A stretch of DNA of 64,000 nt. It comes from Stanieria cyanosphaera PCC 7437. Its GTDB lineage: Bacteria > Cyanobacteriota > Cyanobacteriia > Cyanobacteriales > Xenococcaceae. A program made the translations under genes and the position numbers. Position 1 is the first letter of the stretch. Each line of letters opens with the position of its first letter. Shown one piece after another: positions 53,288 to 62,462 of the stretch. The notes under the pieces are model-generated. The model was not told where the DNA came from, made no database searches, and saw only the letters and a program-made list of their open reading frames with translations. The stretch is from positions 2,235,199-2,299,198 of the forward strand of contig NC_019748.1 in assembly GCF_000317575.1 (NCBI RefSeq), given 5' to 3'.

Positions 53288-54700
53288 ATGTTAATTAAGC
53301 CAAGAAGCCGTTTTGGTTTTAAGTATAAATATATTTTTTTGTTTGTATGTATAGTTTTAATGATCATTGGTTGCTCGAATCGTCCTCAACTAATGCGATC
53401 GCCAGAAAGTCAATTTCCTTCTCAAACTTCTACTTTAAATATTTGGTGGGAAAAAGGTTTTAATTTAGAAGAAGATGAAGCTTTTCAAAAACTGGTTAAA
53501 AACTGGTCATCAAAAACTGGTCATCAGGTTAAATTATCTTTTTATACTACTAACGAATTATTAGAAAAAACTGCTAGAGCCTCACAAATGCTAGAATCTC
53601 CAGATCTAGTGTTAAGTCAAACAGGAAATTTGACTTTGTATCCTCGTTTAGCTTGGGAAGGAAAATTAGCTGATGTTTCAGAACTAATCGAGCCTGTTAA
53701 AAGTTTATATGATGAAAATGCTATCAAAGCAATTACTTATTACAATCAAGTAGAAAGTAAGGAAAGTTATTACGGGATACCGATTTATCAAGCCACTATT
53801 CAGATTTTTTACTGGCAAAAATTACTAGCAGCTTTAGGTTATTCTCAGCAAGATATTCCGCAAAATTGGGATGATTTTTGGCAATTTTGGCTTCAAGTGC
53901 AAAATCAATCCAAAAAGCAATTACAAAAAAATATTTACGCTTTAGGATTTCCTCTTTCAGTTGCTTCGTCAGATACTTATTTATTGTTTGAACATCTTTT
54001 AGAAGCTTACAATCTTACTTTAGTAGATCGCGAAGGTAACTTATTAGTCGATCAACCAGAAATTCGTCAGGGAATTATTCAATGTTTAGAGTGGTATAGC
54101 AAATTGTACCAACAAAGTTATATTCCTCCTGATGCAATCAATTGGTTGAATACAGATAATAATCGCAATTTGCTCAATCGGGTGGTAGTAATGACTCCAA
54201 ATGTCACCCTTTCTATTCCTGCTGCGGTTCGTCAAGACAACGATATTTATTACAATCAATTGGGAATCTTAGAATTTCCTAAAAAACCTAATGGTCAGCC
54301 GATGCGTTATTTGTTATCAATTAAACAGGCAGTAATTCTTAGAGATTCAACCCATTCAAACCTTGCTAAAGAATTTTTACGCTATTTAATTGAACCAAAC
54401 ATACTTGCAGAATATATCAAAGCTTCTGGGATTAGGAATGTACCAGTTCAAAAACCTCTTTGGCAAGACCCCTTTTGGCAAAACTCACAAGATCCATATC
54501 TAACTACTACCACAAAAATTTTAACCAAATGTCCAACTCGGTTATTTTATACAGAGCGAAATCCAGCTTACAGTGTAGTATTAAAAAATAATGTTTGGGG
54601 TAAAGCATTGACTAAAATAGTAATTGATCGGATTACTCCTGAACAAGCAGCCGATAATGCGATCGCAGAAATCAAACAAATTTTTGCTAATTGGAATTGA
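53288..54700 (+). CDS. extracellular solute-binding lipoprotein, paralogue
   Basis: 470 aa, parallel to the preceding protein throughout (for example NIWWEKGFNLEEDEAFQKLVKNW and RYLLSIKQAVIL), so the pair arose by tandem duplication. Signal peptide with lipobox (LMIIGC). The near-repeat KLVKNWSSKTGHQ is encoded by a short DNA repeat (around 53490-53525). It lies 120 nt after its partner and 87 nt before the hybrid kinase gene, with no transport genes nearby. It may present a sugar to the kinase rather than to a transporter. Confidence 0.85.
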   Translation: MLIKPRSRFGFKYKYIFLFVCIVLMIIGCSNRPQLMRSPESQFPSQTSTLNIWWEKGFNLEEDEAFQKLVKNWSSKTGHQVKLSFYTTNELLEKTARASQMLESPDLVLSQTGNLTLYPRLAWEGKLADVSELIEPVKSLYDENAIKAITYYNQVESKESYYGIPIYQATIQIFYWQKLLAALGYSQQDIPQNWDDFWQFWLQVQNQSKKQLQKNIYALGFPLSVASSDTYLLFEHLLEAYNLTLVDREGNLLVDQPEIRQGIIQCLEWYSKLYQQSYIPPDAINWLNTDNNRNLLNRVVVMTPNVTLSIPAAVRQDNDIYYNQLGILEFPKKPNGQPMRYLLSIKQAVILRDSTHSNLAKEFLRYLIEPNILAEYIKASGIRNVPVQKPLWQDPFWQNSQDPYLTTTTKILTKCPTRLFYTERNPAYSVVLKNNVWGKALTKIVIDRITPEQAADNAIAEIKQIFANWN

Positions 54701-54786
54701 GCGAAGCTAACAAACCAATTATTATTTGAGGAAAAAACAGCAAGTAAAATTAACTAGACAAGCAGCCGAATTATTAATAAGCACCA

Positions 54787-57222
54787 ATGAAGCTATGGCA
54801 AAAATCTCCAGTCGATCAAGTTGTCAATTACTTTCTACTGTTGGCACTGATAACGGTTGGAGTAGTGGGAGGAGTAGCTTATTTTCGAGCTAGACAAGCT
54901 TTACAACAATCTGCTTTTAATCGTCTTAGTGCTGCTGCCAACCTCAAAGAAGCTGAGATTACCCGTTGGTTTGAAGATCAACAACGAGATTTTTTATTAA
55001 CTACTCAATTACCAGAAGTCCAAAAAAATTTAAAAACTCTTCTGAATCATTCTGTTGTTAACGAGCAATATTTAAATGCTTATCAAGAAATTTCGCAATA
55101 TTTAACAGAAGTAGTTAAAATAAAGCCAAATTTACAAGAAATTTATATTTTAGACCGTAGTAACAAAATTTTGCTTTCTACTAATAAAAAAAGAGAAGGA
55201 GAATATGAAATTCTTGCCAATATTACTTATGTAGAAGAAGTTAAATTAGGAGATAATTTTTCCCCTATTTTTTATGTCTCTCCTTTTACAGGCAAACCTG
55301 CAATCACTCTAGCTAAACCCATCCGTAACCAACAACAACAACGTCAAGGAATGCTGTTGATTAATCTTAATTTAGAAAGAATAGACCGCATTGTTCGGGA
55401 ACGTACAGGATTGGGTGATAGTGGTGAAACTTATTTAGTTGGCTCTTTAGTGAGTAAAAATACTTTTATTTCTAGAGACACAAAAAGCGAACGTGACTTT
55501 CCTGATGGAATCAGCAGTCCAGGAATTGATGCAGCAATGAGCGGTATGAGTGGTTATGGAACTTATAACAACTATGCCAATTTCCCTGTCTTAGGAGTAT
55601 ATCGTTGGCTTAATGACCAAGATCTGGCTTTATTAGTAGAAATTTCTATCGATGAGGCTTATGCTCCTGCTCGTCAATTAGCCAGCACAATTATTTTAGT
55701 AGGTTTAATATCAGTTTTAGGTTTATCTGTTGGTGTTAACTGGTTATCGCGACAATTAACTTTATCTCGTCAACAATTGGAGATCAAAGCTAAAGAAGCA
55801 GAAACTGCTAATCGTGCCAAAAGTTTGTTTCTTGCCAATATGAGTCATGAATTGAGAACTCCTCTAAATGCAATTCTCGGTTTTGCTCAGTTAATGGAAC
55901 GAGATGAACGTTTAACTTCTTCACAACAAGAATCTCTGGCAATTATTAATCGTAGTGGCGAACATCTTCTTAATTTGATTAACGATGTTTTGGAAATGTC
56001 GAAAATTGAAGCAGGAAGAATAGTGATGAATCAAGAATCTTTTGATTTACACCAGTTATTGCAGACGATTAGAGAAATGTTTCAATTTCGTGCTGAATCA
56101 AAACAACTATCTTTTAATTTTGTTCTAGCTTCTGATGTACCGCAATATATTGTGAGTGATTGTCGTAAATTACGTCAGGTATTAATAAATTTATTGAGTA
56201 ACGCGATTAAGTTTACTGCACAAGGAGGAGTAACTTTGAGAGTTACATCAGTTGTTGCTACTGCATCTTTGACAGTTGAATCAGCCACAAAACCCATAAC
56301 TATTTATTTTGAAGTAACTGATACAGGAAAAGGTATTGCACCTGAAGAGTTAAAACAATTATTTCACCCTTTTGTACAAACTGCTACTGGCATTGAATCA
56401 GAAGGAGGAACAGGTTTAGGGTTATCTATTAGTAGCCAATTTGTGGAGTTAATGGGAGGAAAGATTGAAGCTAAAAGTAAAATTGGAGAAGGTTCTAGTT
56501 TTAGTTTTTACATTCAAGCAACTCTTAGCGATGCTTCTCTACTCAAATCGAAATCTGAAGTTAAAATCAAGCATCTTGCTCCTAATCAACCTGATTATCG
56601 AATTTTAGTAGTGGACGATCAAGAAGCTAATTGTAAATTACTTGAAAAATTACTACAAACAGTAGGTTTTCAAACTCGGATCGCTCAAAATGGTCAAGAA
56701 GCGATCGCAATTTGGCAAGCTTGGCAACCTCATCTGATCTGGATGGATATGCGAATGCCTGTCATGGATGGCTATACTGCTACTGAAAAAATTAAGCAGC
56801 AGCATGATTGTAATACTGTAATTATTGCTTTGACAGCATCGGCTTTTGAAGAACAAAGAGCTAAAATTTTAACGGCTGGTTGTGATGATTTTGTCCGCAA
56901 ACCCTTCCAAGAAACAATTATCTTTGCAAAAATGGCGCAGCATTTAGGTGTGAAATACATCTATCAAGAAGAAACAAGATTGAATTCTACTTCTTTAGTG
57001 ACTACTGAAGATTTAAGCTTTATGTCCGAGCAATGGGTTGAACAACTTAAACAAGCTGCGATCGCTGTAGATGCCGATAGTCTGACAGAATTGATTTCTC
57101 AAATCCCTGCTACTCATCAGTCTGTAGCTTTACAATTGACAGAATTAGTTGATAGTTATGACTTTGATGCCATTATTGATTTGAGCGATAAAACTTTACC
57201 AATCATTTCTATCATAAAATAG
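54787..57222 (+). CDS. hybrid sensor histidine kinase with periplasmic Cache-like domain
   Basis: 811 aa. TM1 about residues 14-33; a periplasmic region of about 260 residues with Cache-like motifs (IYILDRSNKILLSTN, LGDSGETYLVG, DQDLALLVEIS); TM2 about 303-322 (IILVGLISVLGLSVGVNW). HisKA with His in NMSHELRTPLNAILGFAQL, HATPase with DTGKGI and GGTGLGLSI, and a C-terminal receiver with DD (LVVDDQEAN), acceptor Asp in IWMDMRMPVMDGY and Lys in VRKPF. The last 90 residues do not carry a clear HPt His. It follows the two sugar-binding lipoproteins, suggesting that they feed its periplasmic domain. Confidence 0.9.
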   Translation: MKLWQKSPVDQVVNYFLLLALITVGVVGGVAYFRARQALQQSAFNRLSAAANLKEAEITRWFEDQQRDFLLTTQLPEVQKNLKTLLNHSVVNEQYLNAYQEISQYLTEVVKIKPNLQEIYILDRSNKILLSTNKKREGEYEILANITYVEEVKLGDNFSPIFYVSPFTGKPAITLAKPIRNQQQQRQGMLLINLNLERIDRIVRERTGLGDSGETYLVGSLVSKNTFISRDTKSERDFPDGISSPGIDAAMSGMSGYGTYNNYANFPVLGVYRWLNDQDLALLVEISIDEAYAPARQLASTIILVGLISVLGLSVGVNWLSRQLTLSRQQLEIKAKEAETANRAKSLFLANMSHELRTPLNAILGFAQLMERDERLTSSQQESLAIINRSGEHLLNLINDVLEMSKIEAGRIVMNQESFDLHQLLQTIREMFQFRAESKQLSFNFVLASDVPQYIVSDCRKLRQVLINLLSNAIKFTAQGGVTLRVTSVVATASLTVESATKPITIYFEVTDTGKGIAPEELKQLFHPFVQTATGIESEGGTGLGLSISSQFVELMGGKIEAKSKIGEGSSFSFYIQATLSDASLLKSKSEVKIKHLAPNQPDYRILVVDDQEANCKLLEKLLQTVGFQTRIAQNGQEAIAIWQAWQPHLIWMDMRMPVMDGYTATEKIKQQHDCNTVIIALTASAFEEQRAKILTAGCDDFVRKPFQETIIFAKMAQHLGVKYIYQEETRLNSTSLVTTEDLSFMSEQWVEQLKQAAIAVDADSLTELISQIPATHQSVALQLTELVDSYDFDAIIDLSDKTLPIISIIK

Positions 57223-57258
57223 AAACAAAATAGGTTATTTCTCTAATTTTTACTTTTG

Positions 57259-57384
57259 TACAGACGTAAAATGTTGCGGTGAGATCCTGCGCCACGCCAG
57301 TCGCTCCACTTGGGGATACCCCAAGACCGCGCTGGCTCACCTGCGGGCGCAAAGGAACGCTCACCAAGACACGTCTCTACTTTT
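57259..57384 (-). repeat. 126-nt MITE-like element, copy 2 (inverted)
   Basis: Reverse complement of 43272-43397 with three differences. Same inverted ends and internal CTTGGGG-TAT-CCCCAAG hairpin. It lies between the convergent hybrid kinase gene (ends 57222) and the gene ending at 57428. Confidence 0.75.
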
Positions 57385-57427
57385 TACTTCTTGCTTGTAG
57401 TTTACCAAGCACAAAAACTTCTATAAT

Positions 57428-57721
57428 TTATTTGCCACCGTAATAAAAAGCAATTTCTTTTTCTTTAAGAGCAGCAAAATCGGCATCAATTAACATTTGA
57501 TTGAGTTCTTCTTGAGCAATGTGTTTTGCGCCAATACGAACAATACGAGAACGCATAGTATTGCTTACACCACTTCTTTGCCTTCCTGCTTCTAACCCCA
57601 TTACTTGGTTATATAATTCTAGTTTCTTGGCAGGAATTGGTGAACCATCCAAATCTATGCCTTGTGCGATCGCATTATCTACTGCATCAGCACCTTTAGT
57701 ATCTGCCATAATTGTCATCAT
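57428..57721 (-). CDS. small conserved cyanobacterial protein (DUF4090-like)
   Basis: 97 aa at most; starts are possible at 57721, 57718 or, more likely by family, 57709 (MADTKGADAVDNAIAQG). The strongly patterned core (DLDGSPIPAKKLELYNQVM, GVSNTMRSRIVRIGAKH, EKEIAFYYGG) looks highly conserved. I recall this as a cyanobacteria-only family (DUF4090), function unknown. Soluble, no signal peptide. Confidence 0.7.
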   Translation of the reverse strand: MMTIMADTKGADAVDNAIAQGIDLDGSPIPAKKLELYNQVMGLEAGRQRSGVSNTMRSRIVRIGAKHIAQEELNQMLIDADFAALKEKEIAFYYGGK

Positions 57722-58005
57722 TTTATAACACTCAAAAGTATTGTATCAGGAAATAGCAACAATACTCTTGTTTACACCTATATTTAATTACAGTAGTTTT
57801 CGTGCTTGGTAGACTACAGGCAAGAAGTAAAAGTAAAAAGTAGAAAACAGAAGGTAACCGTAATTACTTAATATTTTTTTTACTACAATTAATCAATTTA
57901 TTTCAGATTGATAAATATCTTGATCACTCAAATATATAGATCTAAATCATCGGCAACTATTTTTTTTTAATGATTATAGATAAATAGGTTGCTCAAAATT
58001 TTGTT

Positions 58006-58377
58006 ATGAAAACAATCAATATTGTAAGAAGTATTCTTTCCTTTTTGTCTTTTAGTTTATTGATCGAAATTAGTCCTGTTTTAGCTGAAAATTATCAACT
58101 GGTTGGCTATTCTGATGATGGACAATATACCGCTTATGTTGATATTGATTCAATTGTTGATTCAGGTAATACGACAAAAGCTTTTATTCTTTGGAAAGTA
58201 GTTGAAGAAAACGAAGAAAGAGAAGAAAGTTCATTTATGGAGTTTAATTGTTCTGAAAATCAATGGCGAAGTATAGATATTCCTAATTCCCAATGGCAAT
58301 TTGCTTCTCCTGAGTCTATGGGAAGAATGGTACAAGAAACTGCTTGTTCTTATTCTGATAACTATTCTTCTAATTAA
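58006..58377 (+). CDS. exported small protein (surface-adhesin E-like)
   Basis: 123 aa with a signal peptide (MKTINIVRSILSFLSFSLLIEISPVLAE). The mature part (YQLVGYSDDGQYTAYVDIDSIVDSGNTTKAFILWKVVEE) follows the pattern of small surface-adhesin-like proteins in which a conserved strand is followed by YVDxxSI. It has two Cys, in MEFNCSENQWR and ETACSYSD, that could form a disulfide. Function unknown. Confidence 0.65.
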   Translation: MKTINIVRSILSFLSFSLLIEISPVLAENYQLVGYSDDGQYTAYVDIDSIVDSGNTTKAFILWKVVEENEEREESSFMEFNCSENQWRSIDIPNSQWQFASPESMGRMVQETACSYSDNYSSN

Positions 58378-58533
58378 ACTAATTGCATTTATTTTAGAAG
58401 CGATCGCTATAAAAATTATGTATGATTAGAGTAAATCAATAACTCTTTTAACCAAACTATAAAACTAATAGTGATCGCTCTATCATTAGATAATACTTTT
58501 GTCAAAAACATAAAAGAAAATAAATCTTCAGCT

Positions 58534-58564
58534 AAAAAAAAGGGCGAAGGAAATTCGCCCCTAC
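58534..58564 (-). terminator. rho-independent terminator of the glutathione reductase gene
   Basis: On the minus strand GTAG precedes a 7-bp stem GGGCGAA / TTCGCCC with a 5-nt loop, followed by a run of T (A on the plus strand). It lies 30 nt after the gor stop and also belongs to the GTAG...CTAC palindrome set of this window. Confidence 0.75.
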
Positions 58565-58593
58565 AGAAATAACAAAAAAATCGTTTATCAGAA

Positions 58594-59955
58594 TTACCGC
58601 ATGGTGACAAATTCTTCTGCCGAACTAGGGTGAATAGCTACAGTTGCATCAAAATCAGCTTTAGTTGCACCCATATTAACTGCGATCGCAACACCTTGAA
58701 TGATCTCAGCAGCATCATCTCCTACCATATGTGCGCCGACTACTTTATCGGTGTTGGTATCAACGATCAATTTCATGAGGGTTTTTTCTGGCAAATCTGG
58801 CAACGTATAATACATAGGACGAAATTTACTTCGATAAACTTTGACTGCCTCTCCATATCTTTCTCTTGCTTCTGTTTCAGTTAACCCAACTGTACAAGCT
58901 TCTGGACTAGAAAATACAGCAGTAGGAACGTTATCGTAACTCATTCGATAAGATTTATCACCATAAAAATGATCAGCAAAAGCCCTTCCTTCTTTGATCG
59001 CTACAGGAGTAAGATTAATGCGATCGGTACAGTCGCCTATTGCATAGATATTTGCTTCGGCAGTTTGACTTTTTTCTCCTACTGCGATCGCGCCTTTGAC
59101 TACTTCAACTTTAGTATTTTCTAAACCCAAATTTTCCAGGTTAGGAATTCTACCTGTAGCTGCCAAACTAACTGCATCGGCAACTATAATTTCTTCATGA
59201 TTGTCCAAAGATTTAATGGTAATTTGCAAACCTGTTTCAATTGGTTCAATCTTCATATGGTCGCAATCACAGTTAGTGATAATGCGAATCCCTTTATGTT
59301 GCATTGCGGTTTGAATTTCTTCTCGAATATCCTCATCAAAACCTTTCAAAATTTTATCTCCACGGATGACTTGCGTTACTTCAGAACCCAAACCATTAAG
59401 AATGCAAGCAAACTCAACCCCAATATAACCACCACCAATAATCACAATTCTTTTTGGTTGTTTTTGAAGATGAAAAATATCATCAGAAGTCATCGCGTGT
59501 TCGATCCCGGTAATAGTATCTGGTTTAGTTGGTTTTCCACCCACAGCAATTAAAATCTTGTCAGCAGTGACTTTTTCTTCACCAATAGCAATCGTATGGG
59601 AATCAATCAACTGTGCATAACCGTTAAAAAGTTTAACTTGAGAATTATCTAACATTTTTTGATAGATACCATTGAGACGAGTCACTTCATTATTAACTGC
59701 CGTAATCATCTTTTCCCAGTTAAAGCTAGTTTCCCCTACTGTCCAACCGTATCCAGATGCTGCTTTAAAATTGTCAGGAAAATGGGAAGCGTATACCATC
59801 AATTTTTTGGGAACACAACCACGATTGACACACGTTCCACCAAGACGATTAAATTCCGAAATACCAACTTTTGCGCCATATTCAGCAGCGCGTCTGGCAG
59901 CAGCAATTCCTCCCGAACCTGCACCAATAACGAATAAATCAAAATCATAACTCAT
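58594..59955 (-). CDS. gor: glutathione-disulfide reductase
   Basis: 453 aa from the ATG at 59955 (MSYDFDLFVIGAGSGG; the frame's first codon is 45 nt upstream). Reduces oxidised glutathione with NADPH. The FAD site is DLFVIGAGSGGIAAARRAA, the redox-active disulfide is GGTCVNRGCVPKK, the NADPH loop is IVIIGGGYIGVEFACIL, the second FAD region is NIYAIGDCT, and the C-terminal catalytic His/Glu pair is in HPSSAEEFVTMR. All key residues are present. Upstream on the same strand lie dps and peroxiredoxin genes, so this is an oxidative-stress neighbourhood. A terminator follows. Confidence 0.93.
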   Translation of the reverse strand: MSYDFDLFVIGAGSGGIAAARRAAEYGAKVGISEFNRLGGTCVNRGCVPKKLMVYASHFPDNFKAASGYGWTVGETSFNWEKMITAVNNEVTRLNGIYQKMLDNSQVKLFNGYAQLIDSHTIAIGEEKVTADKILIAVGGKPTKPDTITGIEHAMTSDDIFHLQKQPKRIVIIGGGYIGVEFACILNGLGSEVTQVIRGDKILKGFDEDIREEIQTAMQHKGIRIITNCDCDHMKIEPIETGLQITIKSLDNHEEIIVADAVSLAATGRIPNLENLGLENTKVEVVKGAIAVGEKSQTAEANIYAIGDCTDRINLTPVAIKEGRAFADHFYGDKSYRMSYDNVPTAVFSSPEACTVGLTETEARERYGEAVKVYRSKFRPMYYTLPDLPEKTLMKLIVDTNTDKVVGAHMVGDDAAEIIQGVAIAVNMGATKADFDATVAIHPSSAEEFVTMR

Positions 59956-60141
59956 TTTTATATACTCCTTAAATTTGTTGATTAAAATTCGCTTTAACAA
60001 TTTAACTTTACATAAACTTCATAAAATTCTTTTGTTTTTCAGTGATCTTCCTAATTTCATTATGTTTTTAGTGATTTACGATTATTGGATGATATTTCTA
60101 GTCAACAAAATTATTAAGTATTATTAAATTTTAAACAAGTC

Positions 60142-60915
60142 ATGAAGTCGCAACTTATTTCATTAAACAATATAGGATTAATTTTAATAGGTACTACTCT
60201 ATTGAGTTTTTTCCCCATTCAATCTGCTCAATCTTTTTCTGTAACTATTGGAGAGCCAGACATACCAACTTCTGCTCAATCAGGCACTTTTATGATTGAT
60301 TTTGATGATGGTAATAGTACCGTTACCAACTCAGGCATAACTTACACTTATTCAGGTGACTATCAAATACTTGATGCCGATACCAATGGTGGTGCCAATA
60401 ATACAGGAAAATACATCACCAATGGGCCGGGAAGTAATGCAAGCTACACTATTTCTATTGATGCTGACCAAAAATATTTTGGGTTTTGGTGGTCTGCGGT
60501 TGACCCTGAAAACATTATAGAGTTTTACGATAATAATAACTTAGTATTTAGCTTTAATAGTGATAATCTCCTAGCTTTCATCCCTCCTAATTCAAATGTA
60601 ACTGCTATTAATAATGCGCCATACGATACAGACTTTTTTTACGGTAATCTTGGCAATAATACAGGTGAAGCATATTTGTTTATGAATTTCTATGCTCAAG
60701 GCACTGAAGTTTATGACCGTATTGATATCTATCAAACTGATAATACTGGGTTGGTTCAAAGTGACAACCATACTTTTTCAACAACTCAATACACTGCAAC
60801 TGGCTATGAAGTACCAGTTCCTTTTGCTTTTTCCCCTGCTTTAGGATTATTGCTATCTGGAGGAGGCTGGCTAGGAATTGGATATTTTCAAAGAAAAAAA
60901 GCAGTAGATCAATAA
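60142..60915 (+). CDS. exported protein with PEP-CTERM-type C-terminal anchor
   Basis: 257 aa. Signal peptide (MKSQLISLNNIGLILIGTTLLSFFPIQSAQS). The mature part is Asn/Asp/Gly-rich with beta-strand pattern (YTISIDADQKYFGFWWSAVDPENIIEFYDN). The C-terminus has VPVPFAFSPALGLLLSGGGWLGIGYFQRKK: a Pro-containing motif, a hydrophobic helix and a basic end. That is the arrangement of PEP-CTERM sorting signals and resembles the cyanobacterial PFE variant, with Ala instead of Glu. Probably processed by an exosortase at the cell surface. Confidence 0.8.
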   Translation: MKSQLISLNNIGLILIGTTLLSFFPIQSAQSFSVTIGEPDIPTSAQSGTFMIDFDDGNSTVTNSGITYTYSGDYQILDADTNGGANNTGKYITNGPGSNASYTISIDADQKYFGFWWSAVDPENIIEFYDNNNLVFSFNSDNLLAFIPPNSNVTAINNAPYDTDFFYGNLGNNTGEAYLFMNFYAQGTEVYDRIDIYQTDNTGLVQSDNHTFSTTQYTATGYEVPVPFAFSPALGLLLSGGGWLGIGYFQRKKAVDQ

Positions 60916-60992
60916 AAAATCAATAACTAATTAATTGTGATAATTGGCAATTACAAGATTTTTACTAGCAATTGCCAATCTTTTATTATTAA

Positions 60993-61499
60993 TTATTGAT
61001 TAATCAAATGGGCTTCTAAGAACCAAAGACGCATATCAATAGTCCGAGAAATTTCAGTATACATATCTGCAGTGTCTGCATCGCCTAAGCCATCGGTAGT
61101 ATCAATTGCTTCTCGAACGTGTTTAGCGTAAGCTGCATAGCGGTCTGCTAAAGCTGTAATATGTTCAATTCCTCCCACTGCATCAAGAGGATATTCAGGT
61201 AAAATTGATTCTGCTGCTGCAACACGGGCGGTTCCTAAAGCAATTCCACCGAGGGCTGTAGCTCTTTCGGCTACCATATCGATATATTCTTCCAATTCTC
61301 CTGCTAATTCGTCAAAGAGTTCGTGTAATTGATAAAAATCAGTTCCTTTGACGTTCCAGTGTGCTTGTTTGACTTGGGTTTTAAGGTCTAAAGTAGCAGC
61401 CAAACTTTTATTCAACAGTTCGACTACTTTCTCACGTACCTCAGTAGCTAAATCGATGCGAGAAGAATAGAGTTTTTGTTTAGAAACAGTGGAAACCAT
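60993..61499 (-). CDS. dps: Dps family ferritin-like protein
   Basis: 168 aa. Dodecameric miniferritin that oxidises and stores iron with peroxide and protects DNA. Ferroxidase ligands are visible: the first site in TQVKQAHWNVKGTDFYQLHELFDEL and the partner in ELEEYIDMVAERATALGG, which are the two Dps signatures. No N-terminal Lys-rich DNA-binding tail beyond VSTVSKQK, so DNA binding is uncertain. Lies 4 nt after the ZIP-like fragment on the same strand. Confidence 0.93.
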   Translation of the reverse strand: MVSTVSKQKLYSSRIDLATEVREKVVELLNKSLAATLDLKTQVKQAHWNVKGTDFYQLHELFDELAGELEEYIDMVAERATALGGIALGTARVAAAESILPEYPLDAVGGIEHITALADRYAAYAKHVREAIDTTDGLGDADTADMYTEISRTIDMRLWFLEAHLINQ

Positions 61500-61503
61500 A
61501 TTT

Positions 61504-61824
61504 TTAGTTCTCCTTAAATAACCTAGGTGTGATTATTCTATAAACAATTAACAATGAACAATTACTAAGAATTGAAGCAGCAAGTTGCTGAGAATATCTT
61601 TGTGCGATCGCTTCGCGCCTCGGCGTAGCCGAGATCGCAGTTTCTGTCCCAGGAACGATTAAAGAAAAGGTCGTCGCTGCTAGCATGACGCCACCGCCTA
61701 ATCCTAATAATATTCCTTGCCATTGTTTTTTAAGACGAGCGATAAACAAAATTGGTAACGCACCTACTGCTGTACCTAATCCTGCGAGTAGACTAGCAAC
61801 AAAACCTAAATAAATCGTTCCCAT
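61504..61824 (-). pseudogene. truncated ZIP-family metal transporter
   Basis: The first 60 residues (MGTIYLGFVASLLAGLGTAVG, LLGLGGGVMLAATTFSLIVPGTETA) are the N-terminal helices of a ZIP-family transporter. The frame then runs into a GC-rich repeat (61604-61638) and a short low-complexity end of no homology (SNCSLLIVYRIITPRLFKEN). About 150-200 residues with the remaining helices and metal-binding His are missing. I read it as a gene cut off at the repeat, with the 3' part lost. Confidence 0.7.
61604..61638. repeat. GC-rich stem-loop repeat in a HIP1 site
   Basis: Starts GCGATCGC and ends GATCGC, with a CTCGGC-gta-GCCGAG hairpin between. It shares 22 nt, with one difference, with the element inserted in holA (26474-26495) and marks the point where the ZIP-like gene loses homology. 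Confidence 0.65.
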
Positions 61825-61903
61825 ACTTTTTTTCCCAAACTAACTGTGGGATTAATAGTTCAAAGTAATCAATCAACTATCAACTCTGAACTATCAACGC
61901 TGA

Positions 61904-62434
61904 TTATTTTTTTGCTTCTTTTAAATACGCCAACATATTATCGGCATCAGAAATATCAAACGGATCGAGAGGACAATTGTCACCAAATTCACCCTCGATA
62001 AACATTTTTTCAATCTTGCCGTCATCGACTACCATTGAATAACGCCAAGAACGCATTCCAAACCCAAGATTGTCTTTGTTGACTAGCATTCCCATTTTAC
62101 GAGTAAATTCTCCATTACCATCGGGAAGCATAAATACTTTTTTAATGCCTAAACTCTTTGCCCACTGAAACATTACAAACGCATCATTAACCGAAAGACA
62201 GATGACTTCATCTACACCTTGCGCTTTAATATCCTCGTACAATTCTTCGTAACGAGGTAAATGGGTTGAAGAACAAGTTGGGGTAAATGCGCCAGGTAAT
62301 GCTAATAAAACTACTCTTTTTCCACCAAAAATCTCTTCTGTGGTTTTGTCTTGCCAACGGTAAGGGTTTGGTCCTTCAATGGATTCATCACGTACTCTTG
62401 TTTTAAATACTACGTTAGGAACTCTGTCTCTCAT
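61904..62434 (-). CDS. type II (Prx5-like) peroxiredoxin
   Basis: 176 aa, cytosolic. The peroxidatic Cys is in [21 protein letters not shown], within the PxxxTxxC pattern, and the conserved Arg is in [17 protein letters not shown] further Cys in [10 protein letters not shown] may act as resolving residue. The family reduces H2O2 and alkyl peroxides with glutathione/glutaredoxin or thioredoxin, which fits a nearby glutathione reductase gene. No fused glutaredoxin domain. The 62463-62512 region upstream carries two dyads that look like operators. Confidence 0.9.
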   Translation of the reverse strand: MRDRVPNVVFKTRVRDESIEGPNPYRWQDKTTEEIFGGKRVVLLALPGAFTPTCSSTHLPRYEELYEDIKAQGVDEVICLSVNDAFVMFQWAKSLGIKKVFMLPDGNGEFTRKMGMLVNKDNLGFGMRSWRYSMVVDDGKIEKMFIEGEFGDNCPLDPFDISDADNMLAYLKEAKK

Positions 62435-62462
62435 AAAATAATTTCCTTTAAATTTAACTCGT

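Noticed and set aside
58416..58610. 64-codon minus-strand frame after glutathione reductase
   Set aside because: It begins inside the gor 3' end and runs through the gor terminator hairpin.
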